42,637 nt of DNA from Akkermansia muciniphila (GCA_945900785.1 CAMDJM010000042.1:1-42637); one strand, 5' to 3'; positions 6,836 through 15,931 are shown, counted from the stretch's first letter. Made by a program: numbers and translations. The notes: a model not told the origin generated them from the letters alone.

Positions 6836-8422
6836 ATGTTATCCAAAGCCCCGCTTCCCTATCGCGTTCTGTTGCTCCTGCTCTTTCTCCTGAATTTGGT
6901 TCCGGCCATGGCGGAGGATCAAAGCAAAATGCTGCCTCTCCCGGGCGAGGTTTTCAAGGTGGAGGGGGCGGCGGCTTTTGTGATTCTGCCTGACGCAAAA
7001 CCTGGTGGCCCGCCTATCCCCTGGGTCTGGTATGCCCCCACCCTGCCGGGCCTTCCTGGCAAGGAGGAGCAGTGGATGTTTGAACGTTTCACCAAAGCCG
7101 GGATGGCCATCGCCGGCATCGACGTTGGCGAATCCTACGGAAGTCCCGCTGGCCGCGCCCTCTTTTCCGCATTCCATGCCCACCTGACCACGACACGCGG
7201 ATTTGCTCCGAAAGTCGTGATGCTGGCCCGCAGCCGGGGTGGCCTGATGGCCCTCTGCTGGGCGGCGGAACATCCGGATAAAATCGCCGCCTTTGCCGGG
7301 ATCTACCCGGTCTGTAATCTAGCCAGTTATCCCGGACTGGAAAAGGCTGCCGGGGCCTATCACATAAGCGCCGGGGAACTGGCGGCGCGCCTGGTGGAAC
7401 ACAATCCGCCCGACCGCCTTGCTCCTTTGGCCAAAGCTGGGGTGCCTTTTTTTGCCATCCATGGGGACAAGGATGAAGTGGTGCCGCTGGAGGCAAACTC
7501 CCTGGAAATTCAAAAACGTTACACCGCCCTCGGTGGGCGGATGCAACTCATCATCCCCGCAGGTCAGGGCCACAACATGTGGCCCGGATTTTTCGAATGC
7601 CAGGCCTTGGTTGATTTTGTCACCGCCACCGCCGTCCCCCGGAAAACAAACGCTTTTTTCGCCATGGATACGATCGCCCGCGGCGGCGCGGCGGAGGTGG
7701 TGCCCATGCTGCGCGATCTTGGTTATGATGGGCTGGGCGGAACGGCCGGGGACTCCGCCATGCCGGCGGCGCTGAAGGCTGCCGGGTTGAAATTCTTCAA
7801 TGGTTATATTACGAAATCCTTCGAGGCAGGGAAGCCGGGCTTGGATGATGATCTGCGTCACAGGATAGACGCCATGCAAGGCCAAGGGGCAGCCCTTTGG
7901 CTGGCGGTGGACCAGGTCACCGCCCAGGCCAAGCCCTTTCCCAAATCGTCTCCGGAGGCCGATCCTGTCGTCATTGCTCAACTGAAGGAAATCGCGGCCT
8001 ACGCCGGGCCCAAGGATGTGCGGATCGCGCTTTATCCTCACACGGGCACCTGGCTGGAGCGCGTGTCGGATGCCATCCGGGTCGCGGACCAGGTGAATCT
8101 TCCGTCCGTTGGCGTCACCTTCAACCTCTGCCACTGGCTCAAGGTGGAAGGCGCTGAAACCGATCCCCTTCCTGTGCTGCAGGCCGCCTTGCCCCGGCTG
8201 ATGTTCGTCACGATCAACGGTGCCGATACCGGTGACACCAAAACCATGAGCTGGGATCGTCTCATCCAACCCTTGGGAGAGGGCAGCTACGATGCCGTTG
8301 GATTCATGCGGAAAGTGCGGGCGGCCGGCTACACGGGACCGGTCGGATTCCAAGGCTATGGCATCAGGCGTGATCCAAAGGAAGTCCTCCAGCGCTCCAT
8401 GGAATTCTGGCAGCGTCAGTGA
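6836..8422 (+). CDS. Secreted alpha/beta-hydrolase fused to TIM-barrel (sugar isomerase/epimerase-like) domain
   Basis: The 528-residue protein begins with a signal peptide (about residues 1-26, cut near AMA-ED). Residues 30-275 form an alpha/beta-hydrolase: the nucleophile Ser133 sits in ARSRGG, the acid in HGDKDEVVP near 220, and the His in GQGHNMW near 250. Residues 285-528 resemble the xylose-isomerase-like TIM barrel (TIARGGAAEVVPMLRDLGYDG at the start, FQGYGIRRDPKEVLQRSMEFW at the end). Secreted fusions of this kind suggest carbohydrate or ester degradation, but the substrate is unknown. It stands alone, convergent with purL. Confidence 0.8.
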   Translation: MLSKAPLPYRVLLLLLFLLNLVPAMAEDQSKMLPLPGEVFKVEGAAAFVILPDAKPGGPPIPWVWYAPTLPGLPGKEEQWMFERFTKAGMAIAGIDVGESYGSPAGRALFSAFHAHLTTTRGFAPKVVMLARSRGGLMALCWAAEHPDKIAAFAGIYPVCNLASYPGLEKAAGAYHISAGELAARLVEHNPPDRLAPLAKAGVPFFAIHGDKDEVVPLEANSLEIQKRYTALGGRMQLIIPAGQGHNMWPGFFECQALVDFVTATAVPRKTNAFFAMDTIARGGAAEVVPMLRDLGYDGLGGTAGDSAMPAALKAAGLKFFNGYITKSFEAGKPGLDDDLRHRIDAMQGQGAALWLAVDQVTAQAKPFPKSSPEADPVVIAQLKEIAAYAGPKDVRIALYPHTGTWLERVSDAIRVADQVNLPSVGVTFNLCHWLKVEGAETDPLPVLQAALPRLMFVTINGADTGDTKTMSWDRLIQPLGEGSYDAVGFMRKVRAAGYTGPVGFQGYGIRRDPKEVLQRSMEFWQRQ

Positions 8423-8524
8423 CAGGGAAAGGAGGCCCAAGAGAATTAATTTAACAGTTTAATTGAATGTTCCTCCCCGCCCTCCGCCCCCGGGGCCAGC
8501 ACTGCCACCGCCGTGGACCGAGCA

Positions 8525-8728
8525 CTATCCGAAAGCTCCCCCTCCCACCAGCCGGAAGCCGTCCGCTCCCCCAATAAGACCCCACGCGCCGACGCCCCTG
8601 CCCAGGTTACCCGTTCCCTTTTCGTGGGTGCCCTCCGTGCTCGCCAGATGGGCGTCGATGCTGCGGGCAAGATCGAAGACCCGCTCCTGCGGTGCTTCAA
8701 TTTTAGTTTCCAGTTGGATCAGGGGCAT
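8525..8728 (-). pseudogene. Truncated SRPBCC-family gene remnant
   Basis: The predicted first 40 residues (MPLIQLETKIEAPQERVFDL, then ARSIDAHLASTEGTHEK) match the start of SRPBCC/polyketide-cyclase-like proteins, which are about 150 residues long. After this the similarity fades and the frame stops after about 67 residues, leaving roughly half the domain missing. It starts 6 bp past the purL stop on the same strand. I read it as a decayed gene, although a short expressed product is possible. Confidence 0.5.
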
Positions 8729-8733
8729 GCGCA

Positions 8734-11133
8734 TCAATACCAAGCGGCCAGCCCGTCTTTCCAGATGGACTTCAGATCGGCGAGGGGCTCGTCTATGAGC
8801 AGACCGGCCCCCTGGCGGATGACGAGGCGGCGGTGGGCCCGGGTGGTGGAGCCAAGGACGGCCATGGGCAGGCCGGAGAAGAGTTCCTGAACGCTTTCCA
8901 GGTCTTCTGCGGGGACTTCCAGAACGAAGCGTGAGGGCGTCTCGCTGAAAAGCTGGACCATGGCGGGCAGGTCGCGGGTTAGATCGGCTTCGATGCCGGC
9001 TTTCATGGAGAAAGCCATTTCTGCCAAGGTGACGGCGAGACCGCCTTCCGAGACGTCGTGGGCACTGAGGACATAACCTTCCTTGATGGCTTCGTGCGCG
9101 GCCCGGTAGAGCGGCATGGCGGCAGACGGATCACAGATAGGGACCCGGAGATCCTTGAGTCCTTTTTGGCGGGCAAAGACGCTGCCGCCCAGGTCGCTGG
9201 TGGCGGTGCCGATGAGGACGAGCACGCTTTCATCTGAGCGGAGGCTGGCTCCGGTGACGTGGGCGGCCTCTTCCACGATGCCCATGCCGCTGATGAGTGC
9301 GGTGACGGGGATGCTGACGGGGCCGTCTTCGGTCTGGAAGAAGTTATAAAAGGAGTCCTTTCCTGACACGAATGGCGTGCCGTAGGCCACGGCGGCTTCG
9401 GCAAGGGCGCGGGCGCTTTCGACGAGAGCGCCCAGTTCCACCGGATCGTGGGGGTTCCCCATGCAGTAGTTGTCGAGGACGGCGATCTTGTCAGGATTGG
9501 CACCGCAAAGAACCAGGGAGCGCATGCATTCGTCCATGCAGGCGAGGCCCATGGCGTAGGGGTCGGTCTTGCCCCACTCCGGCAGGAGACTCAAGCCCAG
9601 GGCGACGAGACGGGAGCTGCCGTCGAGACGAATCACAGAACCATCCTGCGGGGCGTCCCCCGTGGCTCCAGCGAGGGGTTTCAGAACGGTATTCCCTTGA
9701 ACCTCATGGTCGTATTCGCGGATCACGGGCTCCCGGGAGACGACGGCAAAATCGCCCAGGACGCGTTTCAGGTCCGCCCCGGCAGTGGACTCGTCCAAGG
9801 TGGGCAGGGCTTGCCAGACCGGGGTGTTCCAGGTGCCTTTGAGGTTCAGACGGGGGGCTTCATGGAGGCGATTGCAGTCCAACTCGCAGACCATTTTGCC
9901 ATGATGCTGGATCTTAAGGATGCCGGTGCCATCGCTGGTGCCGAGGACGGAGAGTTCGGTTTCGTAAATATCAGCCAGCTTTTGCAGGGCAGGCAGGTTG
10001 GCAGCATCGGAGGATAGCACCATGCGTTCCTGACTTTCGCTGAGGAAGATTTGCCAGCTCAACAGGCCTGGTTCCTTGAGCGGGGCCTTGTCCAGATCCA
10101 GCAGACCGCCGGTCTCACTGAGCATTTCCCCAGCGGCGCTGCTGAATCCGCCTGCGCCGCAATCCGTGATGCTGCCGATCAAACCCGCAGCGCGTGCCGC
10201 GAGGACAAAATCACCGACCTTCTTTTCCTCAATCGGATTCCCGATCTGCACCGCGCTTTGGTCTTCCCCGTGACTCTCCGTGCCGAGCGCGGCGGAGGAA
10301 AAGGTGGCCCCCTTCAAACCATCGCGTCCGGTGCGCCCGCCAACGGCGATGATGAGGTGGCCAGGGGTGACTTCCTTCGGGATATCGGCGGATGGGATGA
10401 CGCCGGCGGTGCCGCAAAATACCAGCGGATTATAGCAAAAAGTATCGTCAAACTGGATTGCCCCGGCGACGGTGGGAATGCCCATGCGATTGCCGTAATC
10501 GCGCACCCCGCGCACCACGCCACGCATCACGCCGAGAGGATGGATCACATCCCGGGCGCGGATTTGCCCGGGCTGGGTATCCGGCCGGCCAAAGCAGAAC
10601 ACATCCAGGGAAGCGATGGGCTTGGCCCCCTTTCCCGCTCCCAAAATATCGCGGATCACGCCGCCGAGGCCGGTATTCGCTCCGGCGTAGGGCTCGATGG
10701 CGGACGGATGGTTATGGGTTTCGACTTTGAGACAGACGGCGAGGCCAGGATCGACTTCGATGAAGCCGGCATTGTCAGTGAAGGCGGATAACACAAAACC
10801 CGGCTTCCGTGCCATGATGTCGAGACTGATCTGACGGATGTAAGTTTTAAAGACACCATCTACCACCTCCATTTTGCCGTCGCGGCTGTGCTCGATCCGG
10901 GCGGAAAATATCCGGTGTTTGCAATGCTCGCTCCAGGTCTGGGCGATCACTTCCAGCTCCACGTCGGTCGGCTCACGGCCGGTTTCCTGATAGTAGGCGC
11001 GCACGGCTTCCATGTCAGCGCCTGACAGGGACAACTTCATGGCCTTGCTCAGGGATTCCAGCTCTGCGGTGGAGAGAGCGAGAATGGGAATGGTGCGGAA
11101 AGTGGGGGAATCGGAAGCTGGAGAGGCCATCAT
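8734..11133 (-). CDS. purL: Phosphoribosylformylglycinamidine synthase subunit PurL
   Basis: The 799-residue protein is the synthetase subunit of FGAM synthase, which turns FGAR, ATP and the ammonia delivered by PurQ into FGAM in purine synthesis. Family landmarks are visible: TWSEHCKHRIF near residue 65, VETHNHPSAIEPYAGANTG near 140, DCGAGGFSSAAGEM near 335, and the second AIRS-like half with GKDSFYNF and AHDVSEGGLAVTLAEM. It is the small, PurS/PurQ-dependent type, although about 60 residues longer than many. The tandem ATG at 11133/11130 is preferred to a TTG at 11163, which would overlap aarF. No purS or purQ is in the window. Confidence 0.95.
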   Translation of the reverse strand: MMASPASDSPTFRTIPILALSTAELESLSKAMKLSLSGADMEAVRAYYQETGREPTDVELEVIAQTWSEHCKHRIFSARIEHSRDGKMEVVDGVFKTYIRQISLDIMARKPGFVLSAFTDNAGFIEVDPGLAVCLKVETHNHPSAIEPYAGANTGLGGVIRDILGAGKGAKPIASLDVFCFGRPDTQPGQIRARDVIHPLGVMRGVVRGVRDYGNRMGIPTVAGAIQFDDTFCYNPLVFCGTAGVIPSADIPKEVTPGHLIIAVGGRTGRDGLKGATFSSAALGTESHGEDQSAVQIGNPIEEKKVGDFVLAARAAGLIGSITDCGAGGFSSAAGEMLSETGGLLDLDKAPLKEPGLLSWQIFLSESQERMVLSSDAANLPALQKLADIYETELSVLGTSDGTGILKIQHHGKMVCELDCNRLHEAPRLNLKGTWNTPVWQALPTLDESTAGADLKRVLGDFAVVSREPVIREYDHEVQGNTVLKPLAGATGDAPQDGSVIRLDGSSRLVALGLSLLPEWGKTDPYAMGLACMDECMRSLVLCGANPDKIAVLDNYCMGNPHDPVELGALVESARALAEAAVAYGTPFVSGKDSFYNFFQTEDGPVSIPVTALISGMGIVEEAAHVTGASLRSDESVLVLIGTATSDLGGSVFARQKGLKDLRVPICDPSAAMPLYRAAHEAIKEGYVLSAHDVSEGGLAVTLAEMAFSMKAGIEADLTRDLPAMVQLFSETPSRFVLEVPAEDLESVQELFSGLPMAVLGSTTRAHRRLVIRQGAGLLIDEPLADLKSIWKDGLAAWY

Positions 11134-11140
11134 CGAACGT

Positions 11141-11158
11141 GGCGGGAAGCCTCCCGCC
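11141..11158 (-). promoter_or_regulatory. Hairpin in the purL leader
   Basis: GGCGGGA and TCCCGCC form a perfect 7-bp stem with a 4-nt loop, ending only 8 nt before the chosen purL ATG and following the aarF stop. No T-run follows it. It could limit ribosome access to purL or stabilise the processed mRNA; this is inference. Confidence 0.4.
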
Positions 11159-11159
11159 G

Positions 11160-12527
11160 TCAAGGGAGCGCCGCAACTGCCGCTTGGCTGCTGCGGGCAG
11201 CTGGATGAATCACCACTTCCGCACGCAGCCGGTGGAGCAGACTGTAGAGGCCAAAAAACGCCCGGTTTAAATACACGGACTCCGCCGGCCCCCGGGCGCC
11301 CCGGAGCTGGCGCAGGGATTTGTCCTTCCGGTTAGCCTCTCCCATGTCGTAGATGGCCTTCATGAAAGCCGGATCGGCAAAATCGAAGGTGGCGTTGAGG
11401 AGAGGCCGGGCCAGCAAACTGACGGATTGCCTTGCCAGCGCGAGGATTTTTCCAGCAACCGGAGGGGAGTCCTCCGGGAGCAGGATATCCAGCGCCCGCA
11501 GGGCGGCGGGGAATGCCACGGGATCCTCCAAAACAGCCGGATCCAGCAGGGCAAATTGACGGTCATGAAACTCCCGGGTGATCGCCCGGGTGCAGCCAAA
11601 GTCCAGCACCCACAGCTGGTTTTCCCTGACCAAAAAATTCCCGGGGTGCGGATCGGCATGGAAGAGCAGCAGGGTGTGCACTTGATAGTCGTAAAAATCC
11701 CAGAGGGCCTGGCCGATGGCATTCCGCTCTGCCTGGGAGGCTGGGCCATCGGCATAGCGGTCGAGCGGCTCGCCATCAATCCATTCCATAGTGAGGACGC
11801 GGGTAGAGCAATGCGTGGGATGGAAGGCGGGGAACCTGACATTTTTCAGGCAGGCACAGGCGGCAGCCAATTCCTGGGAGCGGCGCAGCTCCATGGTGTA
11901 ATCGGTTTCCTCGGCGAGGCGGGCTTCGACTTCCTTGAAGTAGTGAGCCACATCCGCCTCACGCAGTCCCAGCATTTGCAGGGCGACGGGTTTCACCACG
12001 CGCAGGTCACTGGCGAGGCTTTCGGCCACGCCGGGGTATTGCACTTTCACGGCCACCGGCTGCCCAGCCAGGACGGCGCGGTGCACCTGGCCGATGGATG
12101 CGCCATGGGCCGCCTGGGGGGTGAATTGCTGGAAGAGCGCCTCCACCGGCTGACGGAACTCGCGTTCAATGGTCCGCCGCACCAAAGGCCAGGACAGGGG
12201 CGGGGCGGAGTATTGGGCTTTGGAAAATTCCGCGGCATAGGCCGCCGGCAGCAGCTGATCATCCATACTCAACATTTGCGCCAATTTGAGAGGGCCGCCC
12301 TTCAGTTGGCTGAAGGTCCCGTAGATGCGGCTGGCATTCGCCTCATCCAGCGCGGTGCGGGCCGCTGCGCTGCTCTCAGGATTCTGGCTGGAGACGGCAC
12401 GCTTGCCGTAGTATTTCAGATAGTTCATCCCCACGGAAGCCCCTGCCCCCGCCAAGGCTGCCATGCGCGAGAGCGGCGTGCTGCGGATGCTGTCCTGGCC
12501 TGTGGTGGGTTCCGGTGGGGCGTCCAT
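11160..12527 (-). CDS. AarF/UbiB/ABC1-family atypical kinase
   Basis: The 455-residue protein belongs to the UbiB/COQ8 family. It shows the KxGQ-like element LKGGPLKLAQMLS (about 75), an Ala-rich ATP loop (AAHGASIGQVH), the VAVKVQYPG lysine, LLFHADPHPGNFLV as the catalytic loop and LDFGCTR as the metal-binding loop. Family members support quinone or lipid metabolism at the membrane and have unusual ATPase-like activity. The ATG at 12527 lies 8 nt past the upstream tetR stop; a longer start at 12581 would overlap that gene. AarF next to this kind of TetR protein recurs in Bacteroidota and Verrucomicrobiota. Confidence 0.9.
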   Translation of the reverse strand: MDAPPEPTTGQDSIRSTPLSRMAALAGAGASVGMNYLKYYGKRAVSSQNPESSAAARTALDEANASRIYGTFSQLKGGPLKLAQMLSMDDQLLPAAYAAEFSKAQYSAPPLSWPLVRRTIEREFRQPVEALFQQFTPQAAHGASIGQVHRAVLAGQPVAVKVQYPGVAESLASDLRVVKPVALQMLGLREADVAHYFKEVEARLAEETDYTMELRRSQELAAACACLKNVRFPAFHPTHCSTRVLTMEWIDGEPLDRYADGPASQAERNAIGQALWDFYDYQVHTLLLFHADPHPGNFLVRENQLWVLDFGCTRAITREFHDRQFALLDPAVLEDPVAFPAALRALDILLPEDSPPVAGKILALARQSVSLLARPLLNATFDFADPAFMKAIYDMGEANRKDKSLRQLRGARGPAESVYLNRAFFGLYSLLHRLRAEVVIHPAARSSQAAVAALP

Positions 12528-12534
12528 GCTTCTG

Positions 12535-13209
12535 CTAGGCACGGTTGGTCCACTTGGGCAGGAGAAACCGGAGCAGATCAAATCCGGAATCGAGCACCTG
12601 CTTTCCTATCAGGTCAAAGAGCACGCTGGTCGACTTCTCGATGAAGGCATCCGTGCGCTCGTAGCGTGGGCTGGTATCCTGGAGATGGAAGTCGATCACG
12701 CTGCGGAATAACCGGTAGGCGGCCTGCGGATAAAGTTTCCCCAGAGGCCCGCGGGAGGCAATCTCGCCGGAGGCGCGGCCGTGATCCAGCAGCCGCTGGG
12801 CGAAGGCGAGGAAGTGCGTTTCGAATCCCACGAATTCCGCAGGATTCGTCAGGACACCGCGCCCCTGCAGGCGCATCAGCAGCAGGGAACGGAAATCAAG
12901 AGACGCTTCCGCAAACGCAAACAGAAAACCCAGCATGCGGTGCCGCGCAGTGAAGCTGGACCACTCCGCTCCGGCTTCCACAGAAGCGATCACCCGCTCC
13001 AACGTCCCACTCCACCAGGCAGATTCCACCGCCTCCAAGGAAGCGAATTCCCCAAAAAATTCACGCTCGGTGAAGCCACTGCTCTCACAAAACCGGTAAA
13101 CGGAACGTGGCGGGTGGCCTTCCCGCTGCAGCTGGGCAAGATAGGCCTCAAAGATACGCTGCCGAAGGGCCGGGGCTGGCGGGGCCATGATTTCACTGCT
13201 CTGTTCCAT
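12535..13209 (-). CDS. TetR-like regulator paired with aarF
   Basis: The 224-residue, mostly helical protein has a degenerate TetR-type N-terminus: RIFEAYLAQLQREGHPPRSVYRF followed by CESSGFTEREFFGEFASLEAVE, where the helix-turn-helix would lie. The rest matches the TetR C-terminal ligand domain in helical periodicity. The start at 13209 follows the midA stop by 79 bp; an alternative ATG is at 13188. The next gene, aarF, begins 7 bp after this stop. Because the HTH is weak, DNA binding is uncertain, and it may be a helical partner of the AarF kinase. Confidence 0.65.
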   Translation of the reverse strand: MEQSSEIMAPPAPALRQRIFEAYLAQLQREGHPPRSVYRFCESSGFTEREFFGEFASLEAVESAWWSGTLERVIASVEAGAEWSSFTARHRMLGFLFAFAEASLDFRSLLLMRLQGRGVLTNPAEFVGFETHFLAFAQRLLDHGRASGEIASRGPLGKLYPQAAYRLFRSVIDFHLQDTSPRYERTDAFIEKSTSVLFDLIGKQVLDSGFDLLRFLLPKWTNRA

Positions 13210-13288
13210 ACCGGAACTACGCCCGGAATGGCCCCGGCGCGAGGGTTTCGTTTGGGAATCCCAGGGTGGAAATGCAGCGGCCTTCGCC

Positions 13289-14458
13289 TCAGGCGTCTTC
13301 GTCATCCGGGCTGGCGAACACCGGATCCAGCAAATCCGGGATCGCCGCGTGGCGGGCGAACGACAGACCGGGCAACGGCGGGAGGTGCTCCACCTTTTTC
13401 CCCAACACGAGGAAGTGGAATTTCTGACCAAGGTGCGCGGGATGGGTCAGGGTTTGAAATTGCCGCTGCCATGCCGGTGGGTTCGGCACCCCGGATGCCT
13501 CCATTGCCTGAAGATGCGGGGCGGCCACCCCAGTCAGGAAACGCGCCTGATCCAGAAAAGCCAACACCTGGCAACCAGCCCCCACCGCGGCCTGGGCCGC
13601 CAAGGAAAAATCAACGTGCGCGGTGAGATCCGTTTCCCCCGGATGATCAAATGGATCTTCATGAGCCCGGTGCGCCCGGTAGCACCGCAGGGTGCCCGTG
13701 CGACGGTGGGCGGCGTAATAATCCAGGGCTGGATAACCATAATCCGCAAAAAAGAAATACCCCTGATTCAACTGACCTGCGGCAAGGCGCAACTGGGAGG
13801 CCACGGCGGGAGCGATTTCCGTGATGTAGCCCTCCGGAAAACCAGTCCCCAGCCAAGCCAGGCGGCGCTTCAGAGCGGAATCCTCCGGATCCTTTTCCAT
13901 CCAGGAAAATTCGCCAGCGGCATCCAGGGCCACATGGCATTCCACCCACCGTCCGCCGCTCCAGCGGACCCGGCGGCAGGGAATCGCATCCAGCAGTTCA
14001 TTGGCAAAATAACACCCCTGTGCGACGGCTGCCGTAGCATCATGCGAAACTTTCCCGGCAAAAGCAGCTAGTTTTTCACACTGGCGGCGGGCGGGCCCGG
14101 GAAGCGGTTCATCGATGCGGTATTGCAAAGCGGCAAGGAAATCCGGCCGGTGCGCCTGCGCCCATGTGAGGACATCCAAGGCAAATTGACCATCATTGGC
14201 CCCAGCCTCCGTAATGGTAAAGGAAGCAGGCCGGTCCAATTGCTCCCATGCCCGGCAAAACTCCCCGGCCATCAATTGGCCAAAGACAGATCCCACGCTC
14301 ACACTGGTGAAAAAATCGCCTTCGCGTCCCGTCCTCGCCTTGTCCTGGCTGTAATATCCATGCTCGCGGTCGTAAAGAGCCGCCGCCATAAAGCTGGAAA
14401 AGGGCATGGAACTGCCATCGGCGAGCCGGGCCTTCAGTTGCATCTCAAGTGGGGTCAT
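13289..14458 (-). CDS. MidA/NDUFAF7-family SAM-dependent methyltransferase
   Basis: The 389-residue protein matches the DUF185/MidA family of protein arginine methyltransferases, which in mitochondria methylate a complex I subunit. The N-terminus has the family pattern FMAAALYDREHGYYSQDK, then GREGDFFTSVSVGSVFGQLM, the SAM-binding strand ITEAGANDGQFALDVL, and the FANELLDAIPCRRV motif. Later DYGYPALDYY and DFSLAAQA are also conserved in the family. It lies 17 bp downstream of truA. The bacterial substrate is unknown. Confidence 0.88.
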   Translation of the reverse strand: MTPLEMQLKARLADGSSMPFSSFMAAALYDREHGYYSQDKARTGREGDFFTSVSVGSVFGQLMAGEFCRAWEQLDRPASFTITEAGANDGQFALDVLTWAQAHRPDFLAALQYRIDEPLPGPARRQCEKLAAFAGKVSHDATAAVAQGCYFANELLDAIPCRRVRWSGGRWVECHVALDAAGEFSWMEKDPEDSALKRRLAWLGTGFPEGYITEIAPAVASQLRLAAGQLNQGYFFFADYGYPALDYYAAHRRTGTLRCYRAHRAHEDPFDHPGETDLTAHVDFSLAAQAAVGAGCQVLAFLDQARFLTGVAAPHLQAMEASGVPNPPAWQRQFQTLTHPAHLGQKFHFLVLGKKVEHLPPLPGLSFARHAAIPDLLDPVFASPDDEDA

Positions 14459-14475
14459 CGGTGGGTCAGGGGAAG

Positions 14476-15270
14476 TTAGGGTGAAACAGGAGAGCCGTTA
14501 AAAGACCATTCGGGATAATCCACCGCGACCAAATACAGACCCTCCGCGGGGGCCACATGGGCGCATTTCCCGGGCACAACGCGATGAAGCAGATCCGTCA
14601 ACCAGGACAAGGGTTGCCGCCCGGTGGCTACACGCAGCAGCCCCCCCGTCAGCAGGCGGACCATTTTGTAAAGAAATCCGGAGCCATGGAAAGTGATCAC
14701 CAGCAATTCGCCGCGAATCACGGGTTGAACCGACCACAGAGTCCGGGTATTGTCCTCGCTTCCATCCTCATTCCCGCGGAAGGCAGCAAAACCTGAAAAA
14801 TCATACGTTCCTGCGAGGGCGGCACAGGCGGCGGACAACGCGGTGAAATCAACCGGTCGGGGATGGTGAAAACAAAGCCCAGCTTCCAAAGGAGGCAAGA
14901 CCGGGCCCAACCAGAGGCGATAGTCGTAAGACTTGCCGGTGGCATCGAAACGCGCATGGAAACAGTCCTCCACCACCGCGCAATTCATGATCCGGATCGT
15001 AGCGGGAAGCCGGACATTCAGCGCCCGTTGCCAAGCATCCGGCGGCAACTGGCTGGCGGCTGGGCTGTCAAAATGAGCCACCTGCCCCAACGCATGCACC
15101 CCGGCATCGGTGCGGCCACTGGCATGCAGGCGCACCGGAAACCGCAAATCCGCCAGGATTTTGGGAAAAGTGCTCTCGATCACATCCTGGATTGTTTTCC
15201 CGCCCGGCTGGGATTGCCAACCGGAGTAGGGCCGGCCATCGTAAGCAATCGTGAGACGGAGTCGGGGCAT
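14476..15270 (-). CDS. truA: tRNA pseudouridine(38-40) synthase TruA
   Basis: The 264-residue protein makes pseudouridine at positions 38-40 of tRNA anticodon stems. The start MPRLRLTIAYDGRPYSGWQ is typical, and the catalytic Asp lies in ASGRTDAGVHALGQVAHF near residue 53. Two duplicated RRM-like halves account for the usual length. It sits between ruvX (150 bp upstream) and midA (17 bp downstream). Confidence 0.95.
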   Translation of the reverse strand: MPRLRLTIAYDGRPYSGWQSQPGGKTIQDVIESTFPKILADLRFPVRLHASGRTDAGVHALGQVAHFDSPAASQLPPDAWQRALNVRLPATIRIMNCAVVEDCFHARFDATGKSYDYRLWLGPVLPPLEAGLCFHHPRPVDFTALSAACAALAGTYDFSGFAAFRGNEDGSEDNTRTLWSVQPVIRGELLVITFHGSGFLYKMVRLLTGGLLRVATGRQPLSWLTDLLHRVVPGKCAHVAPAEGLYLVAVDYPEWSFNGSPVSP

Positions 15271-15420
15271 GCTGTGGGCTGAAGGTGGTGGACTGGAAGC
15301 TGAAAAGCTGGCTTATCTGAAAAGACGGAAAGAAGCAAGAAATGAAGAAGTCGGATGGAAACGGGCTCCACGCCGCCCGAAGCCTGAAACCCCAATGTCG
15401 CCTCGAGGATTCTGCTCCGC

Positions 15421-15885
15421 TCACTCCTCCGCCAGAAACGGCTGCGCAGCATCCAGGAAGTCCTGAAGAATCACCACTGCCGCTGCCTGGTCGATGATGG
15501 GGCGGTGGGTCCTGGTTTTTTTTCCGGAGGCCCGCAACTGTTCCGTCGCCTGTTTGGTGCTGCCATATTCATCCTGAAAAAATACCGCAGTCCCCGCCGG
15601 CAAATACGGAATCATCGTTTCGGCAAAAGCCCGGACCTTTTCAGCAGCCGAGCCCTCCTGCCCATCCGCCCGGATCGGCAGCCCCAGCACCACCGCCGTT
15701 GCCCCCCGCGCCACACAGATCGCCGCGATCCGCTCCAGCGCCCCGGTCCGTGGATAGGAAGCCACCGTTTCGAGCGGATGGGCCAGCAGCCCCAGCGCAT
15801 CCGAGCCCGCCACTCCGATCCGCGCTTCCCCATAGTCGAGCGCAATGAACCGTTGGTCCTGGGACGCTCCAGAGTGGTGGTTCAT
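15421..15885 (-). CDS. ruvX: Putative pre-16S rRNA nuclease RuvX/YqgF
   Basis: This 154-residue protein with an RNase H-like fold belongs to the YqgF/RuvX family, implicated in 5' end maturation of 16S rRNA. The first Asp motif is IALDYGEARIGVAGSD, the middle block is VVLGLPIRADG, then FFQDEYGSTKQATE, and the last acidic site is in IIDQAAAVVILQDFLD. A start at 15903 would overlap the upstream terminator stem-loop region, so the ATG at 15885 is chosen. It probably opens the ruvX-truA-midA-tetR-aarF-purL unit. Confidence 0.92.
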   Translation of the reverse strand: MNHHSGASQDQRFIALDYGEARIGVAGSDALGLLAHPLETVASYPRTGALERIAAICVARGATAVVLGLPIRADGQEGSAAEKVRAFAETMIPYLPAGTAVFFQDEYGSTKQATEQLRASGKKTRTHRPIIDQAAAVVILQDFLDAAQPFLAEE

Positions 15886-15900
15886 GGTTGAATATTCAGA

Positions 15901-15931
15901 CAAAAACAGCGCCCCAAGCTGGGGCGCTGTT
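15901..15931 (-). terminator. Intrinsic terminator after the SLBB gene
   Basis: AACAGCGCCCCA (15905-15916) and TGGGGCGCTGTT (15920-15931) form a perfect 12-bp stem with a 3-nt loop. On the minus strand a run of T follows at once. It ends the BY-kinase/SLBB transcript 31 bp past the SLBB stop and isolates it from ruvX. Confidence 0.9.

Noticed and set aside
8446..8500. A/T-rich inverted repeat near 8444-8464 as a terminator for the hydrolase gene
   Set aside because: The AATTAA/TTAATT pairing is short and weak and no clean T-run follows.
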